A stretch of DNA of 64,000 nucleotides. It comes from Fibrobacter sp. (GTDB lineage: Bacteria; Fibrobacterota; Fibrobacteria; Fibrobacterales; Fibrobacteraceae). The notes below the pieces were generated by a model. That model searched no databases. It had not been told where the DNA came from and saw only the letters and a program-made list of their open reading frames with translations. Numbering within the stretch: the stretch's first letter is position 1; each line of letters begins with the position of its first letter. The position numbers were made by a program, and so were the translations under genes. Shown here in pieces: positions 33,690 to 40,732 of the stretch. Location: assembly GCA_017475045.1 (NCBI GenBank), contig JAFVGH010000097.1, positions 1-64,000 of the forward strand, in the 5' to 3' direction.

Positions 33690-33820
33690 AAAATTTTCTT
33701 CCCCCTCTGGCGCAAGCGCCAAATGCTAGGCTCGGTCATATCCATGCAAGCATGGCTGCAACACTCGCCTTACGCATTGGTGCCAGGTTTCTGAATATTA
33801 GGTACATTACCGTCCGACGC
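33686..33820 (+). repeat. 135-bp leader element, copy 1
   Basis: This segment is identical to 35399-35533 except for two substitutions in 135 bases. It contains small stems GGCGC-AA-GCGCC and CCATGC-AA-GCATGG. Its last bases (GACGC) form the 5' end of a terminator stem. Both copies stand directly before an AlbA_2/ATPase gene. Confidence 0.95.
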
Positions 33821-33851
33821 ATCTCGCTGTACAAAGGCGAGGTGCGTTTTT
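33817..33851 (+). terminator. Terminator-like hairpin at the end of leader copy 1
   Basis: ACGCATCTCGC (33817-33827) pairs with GCGAGGTGCGT (33837-33847), 11 bp including one G-U, 9-nt loop, then a T run. It lies about 70 nt before the GGAGG of the AlbA_2 gene. Confidence 0.8.
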
Positions 33852-33898
33852 GCGTTAATTAAGTTTTCAATTTTGCAAGAACGCCTCTAACATTAACC

Positions 33899-33915
33899 AG
33901 CCACAATTTGTGGCT
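33899..33915 (+). promoter_or_regulatory. 17-bp palindrome next to the ribosome-binding site
   Basis: AGCCACAATTTGTGGCT is a perfect 7-bp inverted repeat around ATT. It ends 4 nt before the GGAGG site (33920-33924). It could be an operator for the encoded DNA-binding protein or an RNA hairpin near the start. The second paralogue has no such site. Confidence 0.5.
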
Positions 33916-33929
33916 AAATGGAGGCTTTT

Positions 33930-35357
33930 ATGACAAAAGACGAAATTTTAGCAGGCGAATCAGAGCTGCTAGAGTTCAAGCGAGACATTCCCGAACAGAG
34001 CTTCAAGTATATCAAGACCGTTGTAGCCTTTGCTAACGGCAAGGGCGGCAGAATCGTCTTTGGCGTGGACGACAAAACACATAAAATTGCGGGCATAAAA
34101 AAGAGCGAGGTCTTTCAGAAAGCCGACACTATCGCCGATACGATTTTCAACAGCTGCGAACCCAAAATCAGACCGAGCATCAATCTTCAGGAAATTGACA
34201 ATCGCTACATTATCGTGGTGACGGTGCCTTCTGGAATGCAGCAACCCTATTACATAAAGAGCATGGGGATTACCGAAGGCACTTTTGTTCGCGTGGCAGC
34301 AACAACCCGCGAAGCCGAACGATACATGCTTAAGGAATTGGTTCTTGAAGGTGAAAACGAATCGTACGATCAGCAATCAGCTGGCGAAACCGCTTCAAAG
34401 GAAGAAGTCGAAAATCTTTGCGACAAGATTTATGATTTTACAGCAGGGACTTTAAGCAAAAAGGAACGTACAGCTTTGCGAAGACCGACTGTTAACCAGT
34501 TACTTTCATGGAAACTGCTGAAAAAGGAAGGCCGCTCTTTAGTAGCTTCAAATGGATTTAGACTTTTGCAGGGTTCAATCAATGATTTCCCTGACGCGAA
34601 GATTCAATGTGCCGTATTCAAAGGAAATGTCCGGGGCGATTTCCTGAAGCGTCAAAATATGGAAGGCCCTCTTTTCGAGCAAATTGAATCGGCCTATCAA
34701 TTCGTGATGCAAAATTTGCCCGTTCTGTCCAAGGTGAAGGGGCTCTTCAGGCACGATAATTCCCTTTTGCCTGAATCAGCCGTTCGCGAAGCCATTGCAA
34801 ATGCGGTATGTCACCGCAGTTACCTAATCCCTCGCAAGGTGCAGGTAGCGTTGTATGATGACCGTTTGGAAGTGACGTCCCCAGGGACGCTTTGCAGGGA
34901 TGTCACCTTGGAAAAGATGCGCGAAGGCATGTCTAGCGTGCGCAACAAAGGAATTGCGGAAACATTTATCTATATGCGTATTGTTGAAACTTGGGGCAGT
35001 GGCATTCCTAACATCTATAAAGCGATGAAAGAAAGTGGCTTGCCAGAACCTGTAATGCAGGATTTTCATGGGGATTTCAGGATAACCTTATATTGGAAAT
35101 GGAAACTACCCAAAACTACCCTAAACTACCCTAAAAACTACCCAATAACTACCCAAAAGATATCCGAAATGGAGCTGAAAATTCTTGAAGTGATCAAGGG
35201 AAATAACAACTTCTCTCGTAATGAAATTGCCAAAACTCTTGGAAGCATCACTCCTGATGGCGTAAAATATCACCTTTCTAATTTGCAAAAGAAGGGGTTG
35301 TTAAAACGAGTTGGCGGGAGAAAAGAAGGTCATTGGGAAGTCCTAATTGATATTTGA
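33930..35357 (+). CDS. AlbA_2 (Schlafen-like) / HATPase regulator, paralogue 1
   Basis: This protein of about 475 residues has an N-terminal AlbA_2 domain (ESELLEFKRDIPE, FANGKGGRIVFGVDD), a middle ATPase-like C-terminal RecG/HATPase_c_4 domain (PESAVREAIANAVCHRSYL, VTSPGTLCRDVTL, GSGIPNIYKAM) and a final winged helix (GVKYHLSNLQKKGLLKRVGG). Such proteins are usually annotated as transcriptional regulators or RecG-like. The linker before the winged helix is encoded by tandem AACTACCC repeats. An ATG at 33918 is in frame, but GGAGG at 33920-33924 identifies 33930 as the start. A paralogue follows at 35609. Confidence 0.87.
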   Translation: MTKDEILAGESELLEFKRDIPEQSFKYIKTVVAFANGKGGRIVFGVDDKTHKIAGIKKSEVFQKADTIADTIFNSCEPKIRPSINLQEIDNRYIIVVTVPSGMQQPYYIKSMGITEGTFVRVAATTREAERYMLKELVLEGENESYDQQSAGETASKEEVENLCDKIYDFTAGTLSKKERTALRRPTVNQLLSWKLLKKEGRSLVASNGFRLLQGSINDFPDAKIQCAVFKGNVRGDFLKRQNMEGPLFEQIESAYQFVMQNLPVLSKVKGLFRHDNSLLPESAVREAIANAVCHRSYLIPRKVQVALYDDRLEVTSPGTLCRDVTLEKMREGMSSVRNKGIAETFIYMRIVETWGSGIPNIYKAMKESGLPEPVMQDFHGDFRITLYWKWKLPKTTLNYPKNYPITTQKISEMELKILEVIKGNNNFSRNEIAKTLGSITPDGVKYHLSNLQKKGLLKRVGGRKEGHWEVLIDI

Positions 35358-35398
35358 AAAATCTTGACTACCATTCGGCATTGAGCAAATTGTCGACT

Positions 35399-35533
35399 TT
35401 GTAAAATTTTCTTCCCCCTCTGGCGCAAGCGCAAAATGCTAGGCTCGGTCATATCCATGCAAGCATGGCTGCGACACTCGCCTTACGCATTGGTGCCAGG
35501 TTTCTGAATATTAGGTACATTACCGTCCGACGC
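35399..35533 (+). repeat. 135-bp leader element, copy 2
   Basis: It differs from 33686-33820 at two positions only, a C to A that weakens the first small stem and an A to G in GGCTGCGACACTC. Flanking sequences are unrelated, so the conserved unit is well bounded. Confidence 0.95.
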
Positions 35534-35568
35534 GTTTCTCTGTCAAATGGAGAAATGCGTCTTTTTTT
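35529..35568 (+). terminator. Terminator-like hairpin at the end of leader copy 2
   Basis: GACGCGTTTCTC (35529-35540) pairs with GAGAAATGCGTC (35550-35561), 12 bp with one G-U, 9-nt loop, then seven T. Relative to copy 1, two pairs have changed on both sides (C-G to U-A and G-C to U-A), so the stem is maintained. It sits about 30 nt before the next ribosome-binding site. Confidence 0.85.
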
Positions 35569-35608
35569 ATTCCGGGAGTGACGCGCCCACAAATAGGGAG
35601 GTCACGAA

Positions 35609-37024
35609 ATGGATCTTGCAAAATTCGAGAATGCCCTGAAGATAGGGGAAACTACGGCCATAGAGTTCAAGCGGGCTGGCGGTACAATCGAAACGGACAC
35701 CTTCGAGACGGTCTGCTCGTTTTCGAACCGATTCGGCGGCGATATTTACTTGGGGGTGCTTGACAACGGGACTGTTGTCGGCATTCCTGAAAATGCCGCA
35801 CCGTCCATGGTGAAAAATTTTATCAGTGCCATCGGCAATCCGGACTTGTTCAGCCCCACGCTTTATCTTGAACCGGAAATTTTCAAGTACCGCAAGAAGA
35901 CCTTGATTCATATCCACGTTCCTTCGAGCGGCGAGGTACACTCGTTCAAGAAACGGATTTACGATCGCGTGGACGAGGCGGACGTAAAGGTGAGCGCGAC
36001 GGCAAAGATTGCGCAGATGTATATCCGCAAACAAGAAATCTACACGGAACGCAAGGTGTATCCGTACGTGAAGCTGAAGGATTTACGCTTGGACTTGCTG
36101 CCGATGGTGCGGATTTTGGCGAAGAACAATGCCGGCGGCAGCCACCTATGGGAAAAGCTTTCAAATATGGATTTGCTGAAGAGCGCGGGGCTTTACGCCG
36201 AGGACCATGCGACCGGCAAGGACGGATTCAACCTTGCCGCGGTGATGCTCCTGGGTCGTGACGAGGTCATTCGCGATGTCTGCCCGGCCTACCAGACAGA
36301 TGCGCTTGTCCGCAAGGTGAATGTTGACAGGTATGACGACCGTTTGACCGTGGTGACGAATCTTGTTGAAAGTTTCGAACAGCTTTTCAAATTCGCGACG
36401 CTGCACTTGCCCGACAAGTTCTATGTGGAGGGCGCCGAACGCAAGTCGCTCCGGAATATTGTGGCTCGCGAAATGCTAGTAAATACGCTAATGCACCGCG
36501 AGTATTCGAGTTCGTACCAGGCGAAGTTTGTGATAGAACAAGATAGAATGTATGTGGAAAATGCGAATAGGGCACGTTTCAACGGTCCGATAACGCTTCG
36601 GAACCTTGAACCGTTCCCGAAGAATCCGCTAATTGCGAGCTTTTTCCGCAATATTGGATATTCGGAAAAGCTCGGGTCTGGTGCGCGCAAGATGTTCAAG
36701 TACGGGCGTCTATACTCCGGCGTTGATCCCGAGTTTATCGAGGATGACGTATTCCGCATCATTCAACCGTTAAATGAAAACTATTCGTTTGATGCGGAAA
36801 ATGAGGCAGGTGGTCAGAAGACTACACAGAAGACTACACAGAAAATTCTTGCCGCGATGAAGGATAATCCCAATGTGACCATATCAGAATTGTCGGAAAT
36901 TTGCGGAATAACTATTGATGGCGTAAAATGGCAACTAAGAAATCTCGCAAAAGCAGGCCGTATCATGCGTATTGGCGGAGACCGTGGTGGTCACTGGGAA
37001 GTACGCGACAATACACCCCGCTAA
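35609..37024 (+). CDS. AlbA_2 (Schlafen-like) / HATPase regulator, paralogue 2
   Basis: This 471-residue protein has the same layout as the 33930 gene: AlbA_2 (ETTAIEFKRAGGTIETDTFE, FSNRFGGDIYLGVLDNG), an ATPase-like middle domain (VAREMLVNTLMHREYSS, RNIGYSEKLGSGARKMFK) and a C-terminal winged helix (ISELSEICGITIDGVKWQLR). The linker before the winged helix is QKTTQKTTQK, coded by a tandem CAGAAGACTACA repeat. GGGAGG before the ATG fixes the start. It diverges from paralogue 1 over most of its length, while the leaders are nearly identical, so the leader was copied or corrected more recently than the genes. Confidence 0.85.
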   Translation: MDLAKFENALKIGETTAIEFKRAGGTIETDTFETVCSFSNRFGGDIYLGVLDNGTVVGIPENAAPSMVKNFISAIGNPDLFSPTLYLEPEIFKYRKKTLIHIHVPSSGEVHSFKKRIYDRVDEADVKVSATAKIAQMYIRKQEIYTERKVYPYVKLKDLRLDLLPMVRILAKNNAGGSHLWEKLSNMDLLKSAGLYAEDHATGKDGFNLAAVMLLGRDEVIRDVCPAYQTDALVRKVNVDRYDDRLTVVTNLVESFEQLFKFATLHLPDKFYVEGAERKSLRNIVAREMLVNTLMHREYSSSYQAKFVIEQDRMYVENANRARFNGPITLRNLEPFPKNPLIASFFRNIGYSEKLGSGARKMFKYGRLYSGVDPEFIEDDVFRIIQPLNENYSFDAENEAGGQKTTQKTTQKILAAMKDNPNVTISELSEICGITIDGVKWQLRNLAKAGRIMRIGGDRGGHWEVRDNTPR

Positions 37025-37083
37025 AACTAGCGTTATAGCCTAAACCTATAGCAACCAATAGTTAAATAGTATGCATTTATGCC

Positions 37084-37139
37084 TTGACGAAGGGAATTTC
37101 TTATTCTATTTTATTTCCTACAAGATTGATAGGAATAAC
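37084..37139 (+). promoter_or_regulatory. Promoter-operator module of metY (same as mccBA)
   Basis: TTGACG (37084-37089), 17 nt and TATTTT (37107-37112) run into TTATTTCCTAC-N7-ATAGGAATAAC (37111-37139). Spacing from -35 to operator (27 nt) is the same as at 22188-22243. Confidence 0.75.
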
Positions 37140-37358
37140 AAAATGGTTTGTGATTCCCAATGCATTCGAAGGAGCGCCTATGATAAGTGACTGTCGAATG
37201 CCGAGAGGCATTCTGAAAACGAACTAGCCGGAAGCCTTTGTCCTTAAGGCTTTGCAGGTTAGAAAAAACAAGCCTAAGGATATCTCTAAAAACAAATTTT
37301 GCGAGCACGGGTCTCTAAAGACCCGGTTGCCCGCTACAACCTAAAAGGAATTTTTACC
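37140..37358 (+). promoter_or_regulatory. Long, hairpin-rich 5' leader of metY
   Basis: About 220 nt separate the promoter from the metY start. The region has no gene but several stems: GAATGCC-GAGA-GGCATTC, AAGCCTT-N6-AAGGCTT, and CGGGTCT-CTAA-AGACCCG close to the start. No known riboswitch consensus is recognised. It could be a cis-acting RNA. Together with the bases before 37084 it fills the 37025-37358 gap. Confidence 0.5.
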
Positions 37359-38645
37359 ATGACAACACAGAATAAGCTCCACTTTGAAACTCTTCAGCTC
37401 CATGTTGGCCAGGAAACCGCAGACCCCGCAACCGATTCTCGCGCCGTTCCTATTTACCAGACCACCTCCTACGTGTTCCATAGCGCACAGCATGCTTCCG
37501 ACCGTTTCCACCTGAAGGATGCCGGCAACATTTACGGCCGCCTCACCAACACCACACAGGATGTCTTTGAAAAGCGTATCGCCGCTCTCGAAGGCGGTAT
37601 CGCAGGCCTCGCCGTTGCATCTGGCGCAGCAGCCCTTACCTACGCCATCACGGCTCTCGCCCGCAAGGGTGATCATGTGGTAGCTCAGCGTACGATTTAC
37701 GGCGGTACCTACAACCTCCTGGAACATACGCTCCGCCCGTTCGGCGTAGACACCACATTCGTGAATACCCGCGACCTCAAGGAAGTCGAAGCCGCCATCA
37801 AGGAAAATACGAAGCTCGTGCTCATCGAGACGCTCGGCAACCCGCATTCCGACATCCCGGACATCGAGGCCATCTCCGAGATTGCCCACAAGCACAAGAT
37901 TCCGGTCGTGATCGACAATACCTTCGGTACGCCGTATCTGATCCGCCCCATTGAACACGGTGCCGACATCGTCGTTCACTCCGCAACGAAGTTCATCGGC
38001 GGTCATGGCACTACCCTCGGTGGCGTGATTGTTGACGGAGGCAAGTTCGACTGGGCCGCCAGCGGCAAGTTCCCGCAATTCACCGAAACCAACCCGAGCT
38101 ACGGCGTGCCCTTCACTGCCGCTGCTGGCGCCGCTGCCTATATCGTCTATATCCGCGCAATCCTCCTGCGTGACGAAGGTGCTGCAATTTCCCCGTTCAA
38201 CGCTTTCCTCCTGCTCCAGGGCACCGAAACTCTTTCGCTCCGCCTTGACCGTCATGTGGAAAACACCAAGAAGGTTCTGGAATTCCTCTCTAAGCACCCG
38301 AAGGTTGCAAAGGTCAACCACCCGAGCTTCAAGGATCATCCGGACCACAAGCTTTACGAACGCTACTTCCCCAACGGCGGTGGTTCCATCTTCACCTTCG
38401 ATGTGAAGGGTGGCCAGGCCGAAGCCTTCAAGTTCATCGACAGTCTCAAAATCTTCAGCCTGCTCGCTAATGTTGCCGACGTGAAGAGCCTGGTGGTGCA
38501 CCCCTACACAACGACCCACTCGGAACTTACTCCGGAAGAACTGGCCGCAGCGGGCATCTCTCCGGCGACGATCCGTCTCTCCATCGGTACCGAACACTAC
38601 GAAGACATCATCAACGACCTGGATCAGGCGCTGAACGCAATCTAA
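37359..38645 (+). CDS. metY: O-acetylhomoserine sulfhydrylase
   Basis: This 428-residue PLP enzyme makes homocysteine from O-acetylhomoserine and sulphide. The PLP lysine is in HSATKFIGGHGTTLGG, whose GTT insertion is typical of MetY and distinguishes it from MetB/MccB. Other signatures are LHVGQETADPATDSRAVPIY near the start and the C-terminal LVVHPYTTTHSELTPEE. A longer frame opens at 37299, but AAAGGAA at 37344-37350 supports 37359. It shares its promoter-operator with mccBA, so homocysteine and cysteine synthesis are probably coregulated. Confidence 0.95.
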   Translation: MTTQNKLHFETLQLHVGQETADPATDSRAVPIYQTTSYVFHSAQHASDRFHLKDAGNIYGRLTNTTQDVFEKRIAALEGGIAGLAVASGAAALTYAITALARKGDHVVAQRTIYGGTYNLLEHTLRPFGVDTTFVNTRDLKEVEAAIKENTKLVLIETLGNPHSDIPDIEAISEIAHKHKIPVVIDNTFGTPYLIRPIEHGADIVVHSATKFIGGHGTTLGGVIVDGGKFDWAASGKFPQFTETNPSYGVPFTAAAGAAAYIVYIRAILLRDEGAAISPFNAFLLLQGTETLSLRLDRHVENTKKVLEFLSKHPKVAKVNHPSFKDHPDHKLYERYFPNGGGSIFTFDVKGGQAEAFKFIDSLKIFSLLANVADVKSLVVHPYTTTHSELTPEELAAAGISPATIRLSIGTEHYEDIINDLDQALNAI

Positions 38646-38667
38646 AGAAACTTCTATTACGTTAAGT

Positions 38668-38728
38668 ATCCAGTTCCGAGCGCGTTTTCACCATTAGGAA
38701 ACGTTCGTCGGACTGGATTCTTTTTTTG
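38668..38728 (+). terminator. Terminator after metY
   Basis: ATCCAGT (38668-38674) pairs with ACTGGAT near 38711-38718, with an extended imperfect stem (CCGA-GCG against CGTTCG-TCGG), followed by a run of seven T. Confidence 0.7.
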
Positions 38729-38741
38729 TACGGAGAATACA

Positions 38742-39902
38742 ATGATAGATTTTGAATACTACAACCCTGCAAAAATCATTTTCGGCGAACACAGTGAACA
38801 GAAACTGAAATCGCTTTTGGCCGCACACGGCGTGAAGTCGCTCCAACTCGTTTACAGCGGCGACTTTATCAAGACCCTGGGCATTTACGACGTGATCAAG
38901 GATGCCGTTGCAGAACTTGGAATTCGGTTTTCCGAAAACGGGAATGTGGTTCCGAACCCGTCCATCGACCTTGTTCGCGAGCTGGTAAAGCAAGGCAAAC
39001 AAAACCAGGTGGACTTCGTTCTGGCCGTAGGCGGCGGAAGTTCCATAGATACCGCAAAGGCGGTGGCGCTCGGAATACCTTACGAAGGAGACGTGTGGGA
39101 TTTCTTTGAGAGGGGAATTTCACCCGAAAGGGTATTACCGATAGGCGTCATCGCCACTACGGCATCCAGCGGTTCCGAAACATCCAACGCGGCCATCCTT
39201 TCTAGCGGGCAGTGGAAGCTTGGCTTCGAAGACGACCGCATCATTCCGAAGTTCGCCATCATGAATCCGAAATACACGGTGGGCCTGCCGGCATACCAGA
39301 CTTTCGTGGGCATCGCGGACGTGCTTTCGCACCTGCTGGAGCGTTATTTCTCTGACGAGAAATATTCCGACACGACAGATTACCTGATTGAGGGAGCAAT
39401 CAGGGCTCTGTTCGTGAACGCGGACAAGCTAATCACCAACCAGAAAGACGTGAACGCCCGTGGAGAAATCCAGTGGCTTGCAAGTGTGGCACACGGCGGA
39501 TTCTTGGATGCAGGGCGTCGCGCGGACTGGGGCTCTCACCGAATTGAACATGAACTTTCAGCCCAGTACAACATCACCCATGGCGAAGGCATGGCCGTGG
39601 TGACTGTGGCCTGGACAAAATACATGGCGGAGCAGAAGCCTTGGCGACTTGCGCTCCTTGCGAGCAGGGTTTTCGGCGTAGATTCGTTCAACTACAGCGA
39701 AACCGAACGTGCGTACATCCTCTCCGAAAAACTCACCGCTTTCTTCAAGAAACTTGGCCTTGCGACAACGCTTGCGGAGCTGAAGATCGACGACAAGGAC
39801 TTTGACGCCATGGCTGCCCGTGCAACGCGCAACGGTAAAGTCGGGCATTACGTGCCTCTGGATGCCATAGCCATCAAGGAAATCCTGAAAATCGCATTGT
39901 AA
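38742..39902 (+). CDS. Iron-containing alcohol dehydrogenase (YqhD/BDH-like)
   Basis: This 386-residue cytoplasmic group III alcohol dehydrogenase has the NAD(P)-binding GGGSSIDTAKA motif. The metal site is formed by Asp and His in GIADVLSHLLERY and by His residues in HRIEHELSAQYNITHGEGMA. The family reduces aldehydes to alcohols, usually with NADPH in YqhD/BDH members. CGGAGA supports the start. It is single, between a terminator and a convergent lipoprotein gene. The substrate is unknown. Confidence 0.93.
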   Translation: MIDFEYYNPAKIIFGEHSEQKLKSLLAAHGVKSLQLVYSGDFIKTLGIYDVIKDAVAELGIRFSENGNVVPNPSIDLVRELVKQGKQNQVDFVLAVGGGSSIDTAKAVALGIPYEGDVWDFFERGISPERVLPIGVIATTASSGSETSNAAILSSGQWKLGFEDDRIIPKFAIMNPKYTVGLPAYQTFVGIADVLSHLLERYFSDEKYSDTTDYLIEGAIRALFVNADKLITNQKDVNARGEIQWLASVAHGGFLDAGRRADWGSHRIEHELSAQYNITHGEGMAVVTVAWTKYMAEQKPWRLALLASRVFGVDSFNYSETERAYILSEKLTAFFKKLGLATTLAELKIDDKDFDAMAARATRNGKVGHYVPLDAIAIKEILKIAL

Positions 39903-39909
39903 GGCCTAG

Positions 39910-40725
39910 CTATTCCCCGACAGCCTTATAGCTCTTGGGGATGTTCAGGCGCCAGGTACCCAGGCTAAAAGACTTTCCGCGGGTTACCTTCTTGATGCGG
40001 ATCTCCAGGAAAGGCTTTCCGTCTCGCTCGAAGCGGATGTTCTTGGGCATCTCGCGACCCTCGAGAGTCCCGACGTCCGAGAAGACGATCTTCTCGGGCT
40101 TTCCGTCGCGGCCCTGGCGCAAGAGCCACTGGACGCGTCCGTCTTTTTCGCCATAGGTAAAGAGCCGTCCGGTGGATTCCTTCGCCTTCACCACGGTCAC
40201 ACCCGCCGAGTCCGCCGAGCCTTCTTTCTCGAAGCGCTCCGGCAAAAGTTTTCCTTCGAACAGGGCCGCGACCTGATGGATATGCACCAGCGGGAGCGTA
40301 TTGTCGTTCAGCAGCCCCACCATGTAGCCGTTGCCCTTCACGTACAGCTTTTCCGTAGGGAACACCATCTGCCAACCGGATTCCGTCCAAAGCATAGAGG
40401 CAACGCCGATTCCCAAGGGACCCGTCAATTCCAGGCGGTAACGCTTTCCCGGCACAGAGAACAACACGGCATCAAACTCCTGGACCTCGCCGTCTTCTTG
40501 GGTGATGTTCAGCTGGAATTTCGCACGCAAGCTATCCAGGGGAGCCTCTTGTACACAGCCCGCAGAGGCATCGCAGGCGCCAGAACCGCCCGAAACGCCA
40601 CGGCTCCCGGCGCAGCCCGCCAAAAGAAGCAAAGCAAAGGCAACGAGCATGAATCCCGTCCCCCTTATCAAGGCTCCAGGATAGCGTTGGAAAATAAAGG
40701 CGATGCTCATTTGATACGAGACCAA
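39910..40725 (-). CDS. LolB-like outer-membrane lipoprotein
   Basis: This protein of up to 271 residues has a lipobox LLAGC, followed by a beta-rich domain (FQLNITQEDGEVQEFDAVLF, GKRYRLELTGPLGIGVA, FLEIRIKKV) of the LolB/DUF4292-like fold that receives lipoproteins at the outer membrane. The longest frame begins at TTG 40725, with an ATG at 40710. The ATG at 40650 has AAGGGGG upstream but would leave a signal peptide without basic residues, so the start is uncertain. It follows the TPR lipoprotein gene by 7 nt. Confidence 0.7.
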   Translation of the reverse strand: MVSYQMSIAFIFQRYPGALIRGTGFMLVAFALLLLAGCAGSRGVSGGSGACDASAGCVQEAPLDSLRAKFQLNITQEDGEVQEFDAVLFSVPGKRYRLELTGPLGIGVASMLWTESGWQMVFPTEKLYVKGNGYMVGLLNDNTLPLVHIHQVAALFEGKLLPERFEKEGSADSAGVTVVKAKESTGRLFTYGEKDGRVQWLLRQGRDGKPEKIVFSDVGTLEGREMPKNIRFERDGKPFLEIRIKKVTRGKSFSLGTWRLNIPKSYKAVGE

Positions 40726-40732
40726 GATGACG

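Larger units (their letters stand above)
33567..33929 (+). other. Leader region of the first AlbA_2 gene, no protein gene
   Basis: This 363-base gap contains, in order, unique sequence, the 40-bp hairpin repeat, the 135-bp repeat, a terminator-like hairpin, a 17-bp palindrome and a GGAGG site. I see no open frame worth calling. Confidence 0.8.

Noticed and set aside
33686-35533. Insertion-sequence or transposon ends formed by the 135-bp direct repeats
   Set aside because: No transposase between them, no terminal inverted repeats, and each copy merges into a co-varying hairpin before a paralogous gene, which fits a leader RNA better. A composite duplication remains possible.
37140-37358. SAM-I riboswitch before metY
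   Set aside because: A GGTTGCC segment recalls it on the wrong strand, but the conserved core and kink-turn are absent.
37341-38597. 418-codon frame antisense to metY
   Set aside because: No recognisable domain; it mirrors the metY codons, whose identity is certain.
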